DNA of 9,275 bases. Source: an uncultured Clostridia bacterium (GTDB lineage: Bacteria > Bacillota > Clostridia > RUG12999). The stretch covers positions 1 through 9,275 of the forward strand of contig CALLNG010000526.1 in NCBI GenBank assembly GCA_938005345.1, given 5' to 3'. Positions within the stretch are counted from its first letter, which is position 1. Each line of letters begins with the position of its first letter. This document shows positions 1 to 8,000 of this stretch, in pieces. Both the position numbers and the translations under genes were made by a program. The notes below the pieces were generated by a model. That model saw only the letters and a program-made list of their open reading frames with translations, ran no database searches and was not told the origin of the DNA.

Positions 1-40
1 AACCGTTTGGGGCGTGGGGTATAAGTTCGAGGTGAAATAA
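1..40 (+). CDS. OmpR-family response regulator, C-terminal end only (5' partial)
   Basis: Reading codons from base 2 gives TVWGVGYKFEVK followed by TAA at 38-40. This is the typical end of the winged-helix DNA-binding domain of OmpR/PhoB response regulators, where the last beta-hairpin reads roughly TVWGVGYKF. The receiver domain and most of the effector domain lie upstream of the window. Only 3 nt separate its stop from the start of the histidine kinase, whose ribosome binding site lies in its last codons, so the two should form a translationally linked two-component pair. The match is short but very characteristic. The regulon and exact subfamily cannot be told from 12 residues. Confidence 0.85.
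   Translation, partial: TVWGVGYKFEVK
29..34 (+). promoter_or_regulatory. Ribosome binding site of the histidine kinase gene
   Basis: GAGGTG ends 9 nt before the ATG at 44 and lies inside the last codons of the response regulator. This supports the 44 start and suggests translational coupling of regulator and kinase. Confidence 0.6.
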
Positions 41-43
41 CGG

Positions 44-1588
44 ATGAGAAACAATCTGCGAACCAAATTAATTGCCATGTTTATGGTATTAATCTTGGGA
101 AGTTTTGTCATAATAAGTTCGATCCTGTTTTGGTTTTTGGGTGATTATTATACCAAGCGCGAAGGCGCAACGCTCAGCCAAAGCGCGGACCGGATTGCGG
201 AAATGACGGTGGAAATGCTGTCTGGCGGAGAGCTAGCTGGCCTGTTTTCCCGTATTTACCGGCTGAATATCGAAAGTTACAGCCAAAATACCGGTGCACA
301 CATCGTGGTGTTTGACCAGGCGGGAAACGTTGTAGAATTGTCCACCTCAGTAGGCGACCGGCTGATGGGCCGCACCCTGCCTCAGGCGCTTGTTGCACCG
401 GTGCTGCAGGGGGAACACATTTTGTCGCGGACGGAGTTTGGCGCTATTTTTGGCAGCACCGTTATCGTTGCAGGCAGCCCCATGGTAAAAGATGGAGATG
501 TGACAGGCGGCGTATTTTGTATTTTGCCCACGCCATATTTAGACGAACTGCGGCTGGATGTGCTGGAGATGATTATGCTGTCGATGGTACTGACGCTGTT
601 TATTGCGTTTATTATGAGTTACGTGTTCGCACGCTACATCACCACCCCGCTCAAACAAATGCGTGATATGGCAAAGAGCATTGCCAAAGGCAACTTTTCC
701 GAGCGTATTACTTCTGTTGGAGATGACGAAATTGGAGAACTTGCAGCCAGTTTTAACGAAATGACGCAAGCATTGGACCATTTGGAGCAGACACGCAGCA
801 GTTTTATTTCCAATGTTTCCCATGAGCTTCGGACGCCTATGACGATTATTATTGGATTTTTGGAGGGCATTGCGGATGGCACTGTGCCGGCAGAAAAGCG
901 CAAAGAGTACCTATCCATTGTTATTCAGGAGGTGCGGCGGCTCTCACGGCTGGTGAACGATTTGCTGGCACTCTCACGTATGGAATCCGGTTCTAAAAAG
1001 GTGAATAAAACCGTGTTTGACATCAACGAAGAAGTGCGCCGCGGCGTCATCCGGTTTGAACAAAGCATTACTGATAAAAACCTGCAAGTGCGCATAGCTG
1101 TTGGCGAACAATCGTGCATGGTATGCGCAGACAGGGACGATATGGTTCGTGTCATCACCAACTTGATTGACAATGCCGTCAAATTCACGCCGGAGGGCGG
1201 CGATTTGTTTTTGCAGGTGGATACCCGCGGCAAAAAGGCTTATGTATCCGTCAAAAATAGCGGCGAAGGCATCCGGCAGGAGGAATTACAGTACATTTGG
1301 GACCGGTTTTACAAAACCGATAAATCCCGCAGCAGCGATAAAAAAGGCGTAGGGCTGGGACTCTACATTGTCAAAAGTATTATTCGTGCCAACGGCGAGG
1401 ATATTTGGGCCAGCAGCCGGGAGGGTGAATATACCATGTTCACATTCACGGTGGAGCGTGCCCGCGAAAAATTTAAAGAATCACGGGAGCTAAAGTCCCC
1501 GCAAGACTCGCCAAACTGGCAAGCCTATCAGCAGACAGAAAACGACAATAATGAGCAGGCGAAAGGAAGGGATCAGAATGGCAATTAA
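44..1588 (+). CDS. Membrane sensor histidine kinase (HAMP, HisKA, HATPase_c)
   Basis: A 514-residue sensor kinase that should autophosphorylate on a histidine in response to an envelope or extracellular signal and pass the phosphate to the response regulator encoded just upstream. Visible layout: transmembrane segment 1 at about residues 9-32; an extracellular region of about 33-170, possibly a PDC/PAS-like fold; transmembrane segment 2 at about 172-196; HAMP at about 197-250 ending in DDEIGELAASFNEM; the H-box SFISNVSHELRTP with phospho-acceptor His260; the N-box NLIDNAVKFTP with Asn373 and Asn377; the F-region IWDRFYK at 419-424; and the G2 box GVGLGLYIV at 435-443. In the G1 box the usual Asp is Asn405 (NSGEGI), a substitution I have the impression is common in Firmicute kinases. 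A hydrophilic tail of about 35 residues (480-514), rich in N, Q, E and K, follows the ATPase domain. The gene overlaps the next one by 11 nt. The family call is firm; the signal is unknown. Confidence 0.95.
   Translation: MRNNLRTKLIAMFMVLILGSFVIISSILFWFLGDYYTKREGATLSQSADRIAEMTVEMLSGGELAGLFSRIYRLNIESYSQNTGAHIVVFDQAGNVVELSTSVGDRLMGRTLPQALVAPVLQGEHILSRTEFGAIFGSTVIVAGSPMVKDGDVTGGVFCILPTPYLDELRLDVLEMIMLSMVLTLFIAFIMSYVFARYITTPLKQMRDMAKSIAKGNFSERITSVGDDEIGELAASFNEMTQALDHLEQTRSSFISNVSHELRTPMTIIIGFLEGIADGTVPAEKRKEYLSIVIQEVRRLSRLVNDLLALSRMESGSKKVNKTVFDINEEVRRGVIRFEQSITDKNLQVRIAVGEQSCMVCADRDDMVRVITNLIDNAVKFTPEGGDLFLQVDTRGKKAYVSVKNSGEGIRQEELQYIWDRFYKTDKSRSSDKKGVGLGLYIVKSIIRANGEDIWASSREGEYTMFTFTVERAREKFKESRELKSPQDSPNWQAYQQTENDNNEQAKGRDQNGN
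1564..1571 (+). promoter_or_regulatory. Ribosome binding site fixing the start of the Asp23-family gene
   Basis: AGGAAGGG ends 6 nt before the ATG at 1578, inside the 3' end of the kinase gene. It favours the 1578 start over an in-frame ATG at 1551, which would add nine poorly conserved residues (MSRRKEGIR) and place this Shine-Dalgarno sequence inside the coding region. Confidence 0.65.
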
Positions 1589-1925
1589 AATGGAAACCGG
1601 CAGAGGCGATATTCGCATTACCAACCGGGTCATGCTGAAAATGATAGCAAAAATCACAACCTCATGCTATGGCGTGGTGGGATTGGCAATCGGCGGAAAG
1701 AAACTAAAGGACGATACCGTTAGCCATTTATCCAAGGGTATTAAAATCAAAGTGGCAGACAGCAAGCTGTACGTAGACGTGCACATTATTACTTCTTATG
1801 GCGTGAACATTAACACGGTCAGCGAAAGCATCCGCAGCAGCGTGAAATATCAAATGGAAAACATGACAGGGGTGGAAATCGGTGCGGTCAACGTCATTGT
1901 AGAAACATTGAAAATAGTGGAATGA
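1578..1925 (+). CDS. Asp23/Gls24 (YloU) family envelope stress protein
   Basis: A 115-residue protein of the Asp23/Gls24/YloU family (DUF322). Family features visible are the N-terminal GDIRITNRVMLKMIAKIT strand-helix, the GVVGLA turn at about residues 32-37, the central strand pair around KIKVADSKLYVDVHI, the YGVNI segment at 74-78, and the C-terminal TGVEIGAVNVIVE near 97-109. No signal peptide or membrane segment is present, so it is cytoplasmic or peripherally membrane-bound. Relatives are linked to cell-envelope stress and alkaline shock, and in many Firmicutes the yloU homologue sits immediately before the yloV/fakA homologue, exactly as here. Its start lies within the kinase gene (11-nt overlap), suggesting translational coupling, and 32 nt separate it from fakA. 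The exact biochemical role of the short YloU type is not known. Confidence 0.92.
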   Translation: MAIKMETGRGDIRITNRVMLKMIAKITTSCYGVVGLAIGGKKLKDDTVSHLSKGIKIKVADSKLYVDVHIITSYGVNINTVSESIRSSVKYQMENMTGVEIGAVNVIVETLKIVE

Positions 1926-1940
1926 CGCAGTAGCACAGAG

Positions 1941-1947
1941 AGGGGAG
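1941..1947 (+). promoter_or_regulatory. Ribosome binding site of fakA
   Basis: AGGGGAG ends 10 nt before the ATG at 1958, in the 32-nt gap after the Asp23-family stop. It supports the 1958 start. No promoter or terminator was seen in the gap, so the genes are probably co-transcribed. Confidence 0.6.
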
Positions 1948-1957
1948 ATACAAAAAG

Positions 1958-3631
1958 ATGTTGACTGGAAAATCGTTTGTACAAATGATGGTGTCGGCGG
2001 CCAACCATTTGGAAAACCACCGGGATGAAATTGACGCGATGAACGTCTTCCCTGTTCCGGATGGTGATACAGGAAAAAATATGTCCCTTACCATGCGGGG
2101 CGCAGCCGCAGCCGCAGAAGAATATGCGCAGCAGCCGCTGGCAGAAGTGGCACGCCGGGTCGCAACTGGGACGCTGAAAAGCGCGCGTGGCAACTCTGGT
2201 GTGATTTTGTCCCAGCTGATTCGTGGTATGGCAAAGGGAATGGAGGGAAAAGACACGGTTTCGGCGGCGGACATGGGCGGTATCATGCGCGAAGGTGTCA
2301 AATCCGCTTACAGTGCAGTGATGAATCCAACAGAAGGTACCATTTTGACCGTTTCCAAAGCAGGCGCTATCGGTGCTATCCGCGCGGCGCGCAGCGAAAC
2401 CACAATCGAAGGCGTATTGCGGCAGATGGTACGCTATGCCAAAGATGCGCTGGAAAAAACGCCGAACATGTTGCCCAAACTAAAAGAAGCAGGTGTGGTA
2501 GATGCGGGCGACGCAGGACTGGTCTGTATTCTGGAAGGTATGCTTTACTATTTAGAGCACGGCGAGGTCGTGCCCGCCAATCTTGCGCAGGAACACCGTT
2601 CATCAGCTTCTCTTCCGCAGGGCGCACAGGCAGAACCCGAGGAAATTACGTTTGGCTATTGTACAGAGTTTATCATAGAAAAAAATAGCGACGCTGGATT
2701 TTGCGAAGATTTTAAAAAGCAAATTGCGCCGCTGGGTGACTGCATGTTAGTCATTGACGATTTTGAAGTTGTAAAAGTACACATCCATACGGATCATCCG
2801 GGCCAGGTGCTGGAAGCGGCATTGCAGCTGGGCGCACTCAATGACATCAAAATTGACAACATGCGCTATCAGCATAACGAACGCATCCGTACTGAAACGG
2901 ATTCGGAAGCACAGCCCAATTCTACGCCGCCTGCAGGCATACAGGGCGGCGAAAGGAAACCGCGGCGGCCCTATGCCATTGTATCCGTTGCGTCCGGTGA
3001 AGGGTTGTCCCATATCATGCAGGAAATGGGTGCTACTTCCATCATTGAAGGCGGCCAAACCATGAACCCCAGCGCCGGCGATATTTTGGATGCCGCACAA
3101 AAGGCTGGAAGCGATGTGATTTATGTACTGCCCAACAACAAAAATATCATTTTAGCGGCACAGCAGGCGGCCGGGATGGATGAAACCATTTCCATTCATG
3201 TGGTGCCGACTGCCAGCATCCCACAGGGAATTGCCGCACTGACGGCGTTTGATGCAGAGGCTAACGTGAAGGACAATCTGGAAGCTATGCAGCAAGCCGC
3301 GCAGCACATTGTGACAGGACAGGTCACCTACGCCGTACGGGATAGCGAATCGGATGGACTAGCGATTCATGAAGGTGATTTCATGGGAATCATTGACGGC
3401 AAAATCACACTGACAGGAACAGATGTGCAGCAAGTCGCCCAGCAGACTGCACAGGCAATGTGCGGTGATGATACAGAATTGGTCACGCTCTATTATGGTG
3501 CAGAAGTTACGCCAGAGGCAGCACAGCAACTGGCAGATACGTTAGAAGACGCGCTGGAGGAGCAAGAAGTCGAGGTGTCGCTGCTGGAGGGTGGACAGCA
3601 AGTATACGCCTATATCTTGTCAGCGGAATAG
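1958..3631 (+). CDS. fakA: Fatty-acid kinase catalytic subunit FakA (DAK2/YloV family)
   Basis: A 557-residue, full-length FakA/YloV protein. With a fatty-acid-binding FakB partner, FakA phosphorylates fatty acids to acyl-phosphates, which enter phospholipid synthesis through PlsX/PlsY. The N-terminal DhaL-like nucleotide domain spans about residues 8-200 and carries NVFPVPDGDTGKNM with the metal-binding aspartates at 35 and 37, the ARGNSGVILSQ loop at 77-86 and VVDAGDAGLV near 180-189. The middle domain (about 230-305) has GYCTEF with Cys235 and KVHIHTDHPG with His275 and His277, which correspond to residues reported as a metal site in staphylococcal FakA (recalled, not checked). After a variable charged linker at about 308-336 comes the C-terminal FakB-binding region (about 338-557), which has PNNKNI and a conserved GDFMGIIDG. 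One oddity is Asp185 where many homologues have a second glycine. No FakB/DegV gene is in the window. It is probably the last gene of the response regulator-kinase-asp23 operon. Confidence 0.95.
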   Translation: MLTGKSFVQMMVSAANHLENHRDEIDAMNVFPVPDGDTGKNMSLTMRGAAAAAEEYAQQPLAEVARRVATGTLKSARGNSGVILSQLIRGMAKGMEGKDTVSAADMGGIMREGVKSAYSAVMNPTEGTILTVSKAGAIGAIRAARSETTIEGVLRQMVRYAKDALEKTPNMLPKLKEAGVVDAGDAGLVCILEGMLYYLEHGEVVPANLAQEHRSSASLPQGAQAEPEEITFGYCTEFIIEKNSDAGFCEDFKKQIAPLGDCMLVIDDFEVVKVHIHTDHPGQVLEAALQLGALNDIKIDNMRYQHNERIRTETDSEAQPNSTPPAGIQGGERKPRRPYAIVSVASGEGLSHIMQEMGATSIIEGGQTMNPSAGDILDAAQKAGSDVIYVLPNNKNIILAAQQAAGMDETISIHVVPTASIPQGIAALTAFDAEANVKDNLEAMQQAAQHIVTGQVTYAVRDSESDGLAIHEGDFMGIIDGKITLTGTDVQQVAQQTAQAMCGDDTELVTLYYGAEVTPEAAQQLADTLEDALEEQEVEVSLLEGGQQVYAYILSAE

Positions 3632-3652
3632 GTCATTTAATATTATCAATTC

Positions 3653-3691
3653 AAAAGCCTGCCCGGCCAAATAGCCGGGCAGGCTTTTTTT
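3653..3691 (+). terminator. Intrinsic terminator, probably bidirectional
   Basis: A perfect 15-bp stem pairs 3653-3667 with 3674-3688 around the 6-nt loop CAAATA. The core is AGCCTGCCCGGC, and the + strand continues into a seven-T run (3685-3691). It begins 21 nt after the fakA stop and lies just past the stop of the convergent patatin gene. Read on the minus strand it has a shorter TTTTGAATT tail, so it probably ends transcription from both sides, more strongly from the + side. Confidence 0.93.
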
Positions 3692-3694
3692 GCG

Positions 3695-5011
3695 CTATTC
3701 GTTCCAGGAGGTGGCAGCGCCATTATACACGCCCGCGGAAACAATATAGTAGGCCGCAAGGAATTCATCCATCAAGACGGCTGCCAACGGCAAAAATGCC
3801 GCTTCTTTGCGCGTGCACAGCGTATTCATCATCAACTTGGCCAAATACATGGCCCGTACATCCTTTTGAAAAAAATTCGTACTCTCCCGCAGTGTTCCTA
3901 CCAGGTTGTGCGCATGCTGCCCAAATATGGCAGGAGGCAAATGCAGGGCGCTCACTTTTTCTGCCAGCTTGCGGCGGAACTGCGCTGCCGAATACACCGT
4001 TTCGTTGGATAGTCCAAACAATTCTCCTGCCGTTTCCATTGCTCCCGGCAAAAAACCGTTTCTGTCCAGCGGACGGCGGTACTTTTTCTCCAAGTGCCGT
4101 TTTAAGTTAGCCTGTAGTGTTTTTCCAGCAGGTGCAACATTATCATGCAGCCGCAGCAACCTGTCCAATTCCTGCTGATATCCCGGCTGGATGCTTGCCT
4201 GTTTTTCTATTTCCCCTTTGATAAACGCAAATGCCCTTCCCTCTAGTACGCCAAACTCCCGCATACAGTCTAGATATCCCAAACGGATGTTATGGCTCGC
4301 CATGCGTTTATCAAACACTAGAGTTGGCCCAAGATTCCAATAGCTGTGAATATGCCGCATATGCTTCGCCTGTGCCAATGCTTCCTTATGCACTACGCCG
4401 ACCGCGTCCAGATCTACGGCAATAATGTGCTGTGCGCCGCGTCCAAGCGCCATTTTCACTGGAAGGTTGTCATAGTAGCAGCCGTCAATATACTCTTGTC
4501 CATCGATTTTCTGCGGTTTCATGGCCGGATACAGGGCGCTGCTGCCCAGCACGTAATCAATTAACTTTCCTGCCGGAATTTGATCCTTGAAATACTCGAT
4601 AGGCCGGTGCTGCTTGAGGTTAACCGTCACCAAGCCATAGTCCACCCGGGACTGGCGCACCAGCGATTCCTCCACATGCTGCTGTAGCAAGCGGCGCAGC
4701 GGTTGGTTATCATAGCCGCCCTGCTGGACACAGCCTTTCACCAGCGGCGCCAGCATTTGAACTGGTTTTGTTGATTGTGGCTGCTTTGCCGTCACACGAA
4801 ATACCTTGCTTGTCTCAATTTCTTTCCAAAGGGAAACTGCTGTATCAAAACGGTTTTGCGCCACCATACAGCCATTAAGCGCGCCTACGGATGTCCCTGT
4901 AACCATATCAATCGGCACTTCCATCTCCAATAATCCCTGCCATACCCCAATTTGGTAGGCACCGCGCGACCCGCCGCCTCCCAGTACCAAAGCCGTTTTA
5001 CCCATATGCAT
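3695..5011 (-). CDS. Patatin-like phospholipase / acyl hydrolase
   Basis: A 438-residue member of the patatin (RssA/NTE-like) serine lipase family, expected to hydrolyse acyl esters of membrane lipids. The oxyanion-hole motif GGGGSRG is at residues 11-17, the nucleophile elbow GTSVG at 39-43 gives catalytic Ser41, and IDGCYYDNLP provides the dyad Asp176. The residue after Asp-Gly is Cys178 rather than the common Gly or Ala. The catalytic core ends near residue 205 with HIIAVDLDAVG. The remaining C-terminal part of about 230 residues is mostly helical-looking, and I recognise no domain in it; many bacterial patatins are shorter, near 250-320 residues. No signal peptide is present, so it is cytoplasmic or peripherally membrane-bound. 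The ATG at 5011 is preferred over an in-frame ATG at 5005 because of ribosome binding site spacing. The gene converges on fakA with only 63 nt between stops, and lies 82 nt downstream of the SLH protein gene. Confidence 0.93.
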   Translation of the reverse strand: MHMGKTALVLGGGGSRGAYQIGVWQGLLEMEVPIDMVTGTSVGALNGCMVAQNRFDTAVSLWKEIETSKVFRVTAKQPQSTKPVQMLAPLVKGCVQQGGYDNQPLRRLLQQHVEESLVRQSRVDYGLVTVNLKQHRPIEYFKDQIPAGKLIDYVLGSSALYPAMKPQKIDGQEYIDGCYYDNLPVKMALGRGAQHIIAVDLDAVGVVHKEALAQAKHMRHIHSYWNLGPTLVFDKRMASHNIRLGYLDCMREFGVLEGRAFAFIKGEIEKQASIQPGYQQELDRLLRLHDNVAPAGKTLQANLKRHLEKKYRRPLDRNGFLPGAMETAGELFGLSNETVYSAAQFRRKLAEKVSALHLPPAIFGQHAHNLVGTLRESTNFFQKDVRAMYLAKLMMNTLCTRKEAAFLPLAAVLMDEFLAAYYIVSAGVYNGAATSWNE

Positions 5012-5018
5012 CCGTCTG

Positions 5019-5025
5019 CCTTTCC
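5019..5025 (-). promoter_or_regulatory. Ribosome binding site of the patatin gene
   Basis: On the minus strand GGAAAGG ends 7 nt before the ATG at 5011 and 13 nt before the in-frame ATG at 5005. The spacing therefore favours the upstream start. Confidence 0.55.
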
Positions 5026-5040
5026 AACTGTTTTGTCTCT

Positions 5041-5067
5041 TCCATACTTTGTCCAGATACCTGTCAA
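5041..5067 (-). promoter_or_regulatory. Weak candidate promoter for the patatin gene
   Basis: In the 82-nt gap between the SLH gene stop and the patatin start, the minus strand has a perfect TTGACA (5062-5067) and a TATGGA (5041-5046). The 15-nt spacer is short and the -10 match is imperfect. No hairpin-plus-T-run terminator was seen in this gap, so read-through from the SLH gene is equally possible. Confidence 0.3.
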
Positions 5068-5093
5068 ATTATTTCATCAACCTACAACTTATT

Positions 5094-8000
5094 TCACTCT
5101 CTTTCCTGCAACTGTTCTGCCAATCTCTGGAACACGGCCGCCGCTTCCGCTCTAGTCGCGTTGGCTGCCGGGGCAAACGTGTTGTCCGCATTGCCCTGCA
5201 AAATCCCCTGCTCTGCTGCCCAGCGTACCGCGTCCTGCGCATAGCCCGATATGCTTCCCGCGTCCGCAAAAGGCAACCCGCCGCTCGCCGCCGTATCTTG
5301 CCCTTTGTAAGCTGCGTACCGGCAAAGAATCGCTGCCATTTGCTCCCGCGTGATGTTTTCCTCCGGCACAAACTGCTCTGCGGAAACACCAGTCACAATG
5401 CCATGTTCGCTTGCCCACGCAACCGCTTGCGCATAATAGGCGTCCGCTGGAACGTCTGCAAAGGCAGAACCTGCTTGGGCTTGCGGCTCATTTTCCATCC
5501 GGTACAGCACCGTCACAAACATGCCGCGCGTTACATCCGCATCAGGGGCAAATTCTGTTTCACTCACACCCGTCATTAACTGCCGCTCCGCCATATATTG
5601 AATTGGTGCATAGTACCACGTCTCCGGTGCAACGTCTATAAATTGTCCCTCGTTTTGCTGCTGTGATCCCGGCGTTTGCCCTGGATTTGCTGGGGTTGGC
5701 GTTGGGGTTGGCGCGATTGCGCCGCCGCCAACTCCGCCGCCACCGCCTCCGCTCGGGCGGCTTCCACCGCCGCCTCCACCACCGCCGCCAATTCCACCTG
5801 TGGTTTGTGCAGATATTACCGCGGTGATTCTTTGCGGTTCGGTATCGTTATGGTTGCTGTCGCCCACAACCTTATAAAATACGGTATAGGTGTTCGCCGC
5901 CGAAGCGGTTGGAACCGTTGTGGAATAGGTTTCCCCATCTAGGGAGTATTGCATGGTGCCGCCTATTGCGCTGCCTGCCGTCACCAGCTCCTGCACTTTT
6001 CCTGTGTAGGTGAGCGTATTGGCTTTTGGCGGAGTCACGTCAGGGTCTGCTTTTTCCACAATCACCCCTAGGATAAAGGTCACATCCGTCGCACCTGTAT
6101 CCTCCTGCGGCGATTGTTCCACTACCCGTACCGTCAAGGAATACTTGCCCGCCGGAGCCGTACTGGGGATCGTTAAACTCTCGCCGCTGACGGACGCGCC
6201 CAGGGTACCGTTACCATCCAAGATGGTGTAGGTAAACTGGCGCTCCGGTGAAAATTCGGCTACTAAAGCCGTTAGATTCTGTATTTTTTCCGTGCCGTAC
6301 ACAGTGGTAATAGTCTTTTCACCTATACTTATGCCATTTTCCGGAACCACAAGGAGCACTGGCCGGCCTAATAGCGCTTCCATTTTCCAGACAGTCTCAA
6401 AATCCCAGCCGGCAAAGCTATCCTGCTGCGCAAATGCTGCGGCATCCAGTCCCTTCGCCTGCTCTTCTACATCATTGCCCGCAATACCTCCTTCGGCCGT
6501 ACCTACAAGGTAATAACAGTCCGTCATCCCGCCAAATTGCATTTCTCCTGCTATACCGCCAACGCTTTCATTCCCTGTAATCTGCCCGGTATTATAACAG
6601 TGTTTTAGTCGGCTAGAAAAATTGATCCCCACAACGCCGCCAACCATGGTATCCCCTTGAACTATCCCGGTATTGTAGCATTCGTTAATATTTCCATTAC
6701 TACTGCTGCCCGCCACACCGCCAATGGCATTACCACCAACGATAGAGCCGCTATGATAGCTGCAACGTATGTTTCCTCTGGTATATCCAACTATGCCGCC
6801 TACATCATGCTGCCCTCCTATATCACCATTATGGATACAGCCGATTATGTTTCCCATAGAATCTTCTCCGACAATCCCCCCTGTGCTTTCGTCACCGCCG
6901 ACCACAGCATCACTGCTGCAATATAAAACATGCCCATAAAAATTCTCACCAACGATGCCTCCCGTTTTTTGATTGCCATGGACGCTTCCAGAAAAGCAGC
7001 AATCCATCACGGTTCCGCTATTTTTTCCTGCTATGCCGCCGCTATCTTCCGCACCGCTCACACTTCCTTCTACGTTAAGATTCCGGATTACTCCGCTATT
7101 CACGCCAAATAGCCCCAGGTATTTTTGCCCAGGCTGATCAATATATAGGCCTTTTAGGTGATGCCCATTTCCATCAAAAGTGCCTGCAAAAGGCCGTTCT
7201 TCCCCTGTTCCAATCGGTGTCCACGGGTTGTCTTTGCCCCCTTCCAGGTCAATATCCTCTTCCAGCATAATGATCACATCATAGAAGTCCTCTCCGTTAT
7301 TGACCCTGTCGCGCAGCGCTTCTAGCTCCGAACGTGTGGATATGGTCACCGTCTCTGCTGCACCGCGTTCTGGAATGGCAAGGAGCACCGGCCGTCCAAG
7401 GGAGTCGCTCATCGTCCAAAGAAGTTCAAACGCCCAGTATGAAAACGACTCTGGATTGGCAAACTCCTCTTGGCTGAGCGCCGTTGTCTCTCTCTCTTTA
7501 TCCGTTCCGTCTACACCGCCTGCTGCTGTCCCTGTGAGGTAGTAACATTCGGCAACTAACGGATCCATCCCCCAGCTAGTCCCGGCTATGGCTCCAACAT
7601 ATTGGCTGCCGCTCACCTTACCAATATTATAGCACTCCTGAACCGTAGTATTATTTTCACCCACTATTCCACCTACAGTCCCACTTCCTATCACTTGGCC
7701 AGTATTGTATGAATATGACGTTTCTCCATGATTAATACCCGTCAAACCGCCAACATACTGATGCCCGGAAACACCGCCAGTATTATAGCTAAATACAACG
7801 TCCCCGAAATTTCTCCCCGCTACACCACCGACATACTCTTCCCCACTGACCATGCCGGTATTGTAGCTATTGGACACTGTTCCATCATTCCAGCCAACTA
7901 CGCCGCCAGCTATGTCTTCACTTCCTCCTGTCACATTGCCGGAATGGGAACAGCGCGTGACTGTTCCTCTGATATGGTTTCTTCCTACCACTCCGCCAAC

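Noticed and set aside
634..1233. Minus-strand open frames opposite the histidine kinase
   Set aside because: The + strand encodes intact HAMP, H-box and ATPase motifs; the opposite frames have no features of their own.
1551..1577. Upstream in-frame ATG for the Asp23-family gene
   Set aside because: It would add nine atypical residues and place the good Shine-Dalgarno sequence at 1564-1571 inside the gene; the ATG at 1578 fits the family start.
5069..5418. Minus-strand open frames of 106 and 88 codons over the SLH region
   Set aside because: They are alternative frames of the SLH-coding DNA with no motifs or plausible start sites.
5049..5579. Plus-strand open frame of 176 codons over the SLH region
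   Set aside because: It is antisense to clearly recognisable SLH domains, is rich in Arg, Cys and His as expected of a shadow frame, and shows no family motif.
5718..5798. Possible G-quadruplex on the coding strand of the glycine linker
   Set aside because: The runs are mostly GG rather than GGG, as simple Gly codons give, so evidence for a functional quadruplex is weak.
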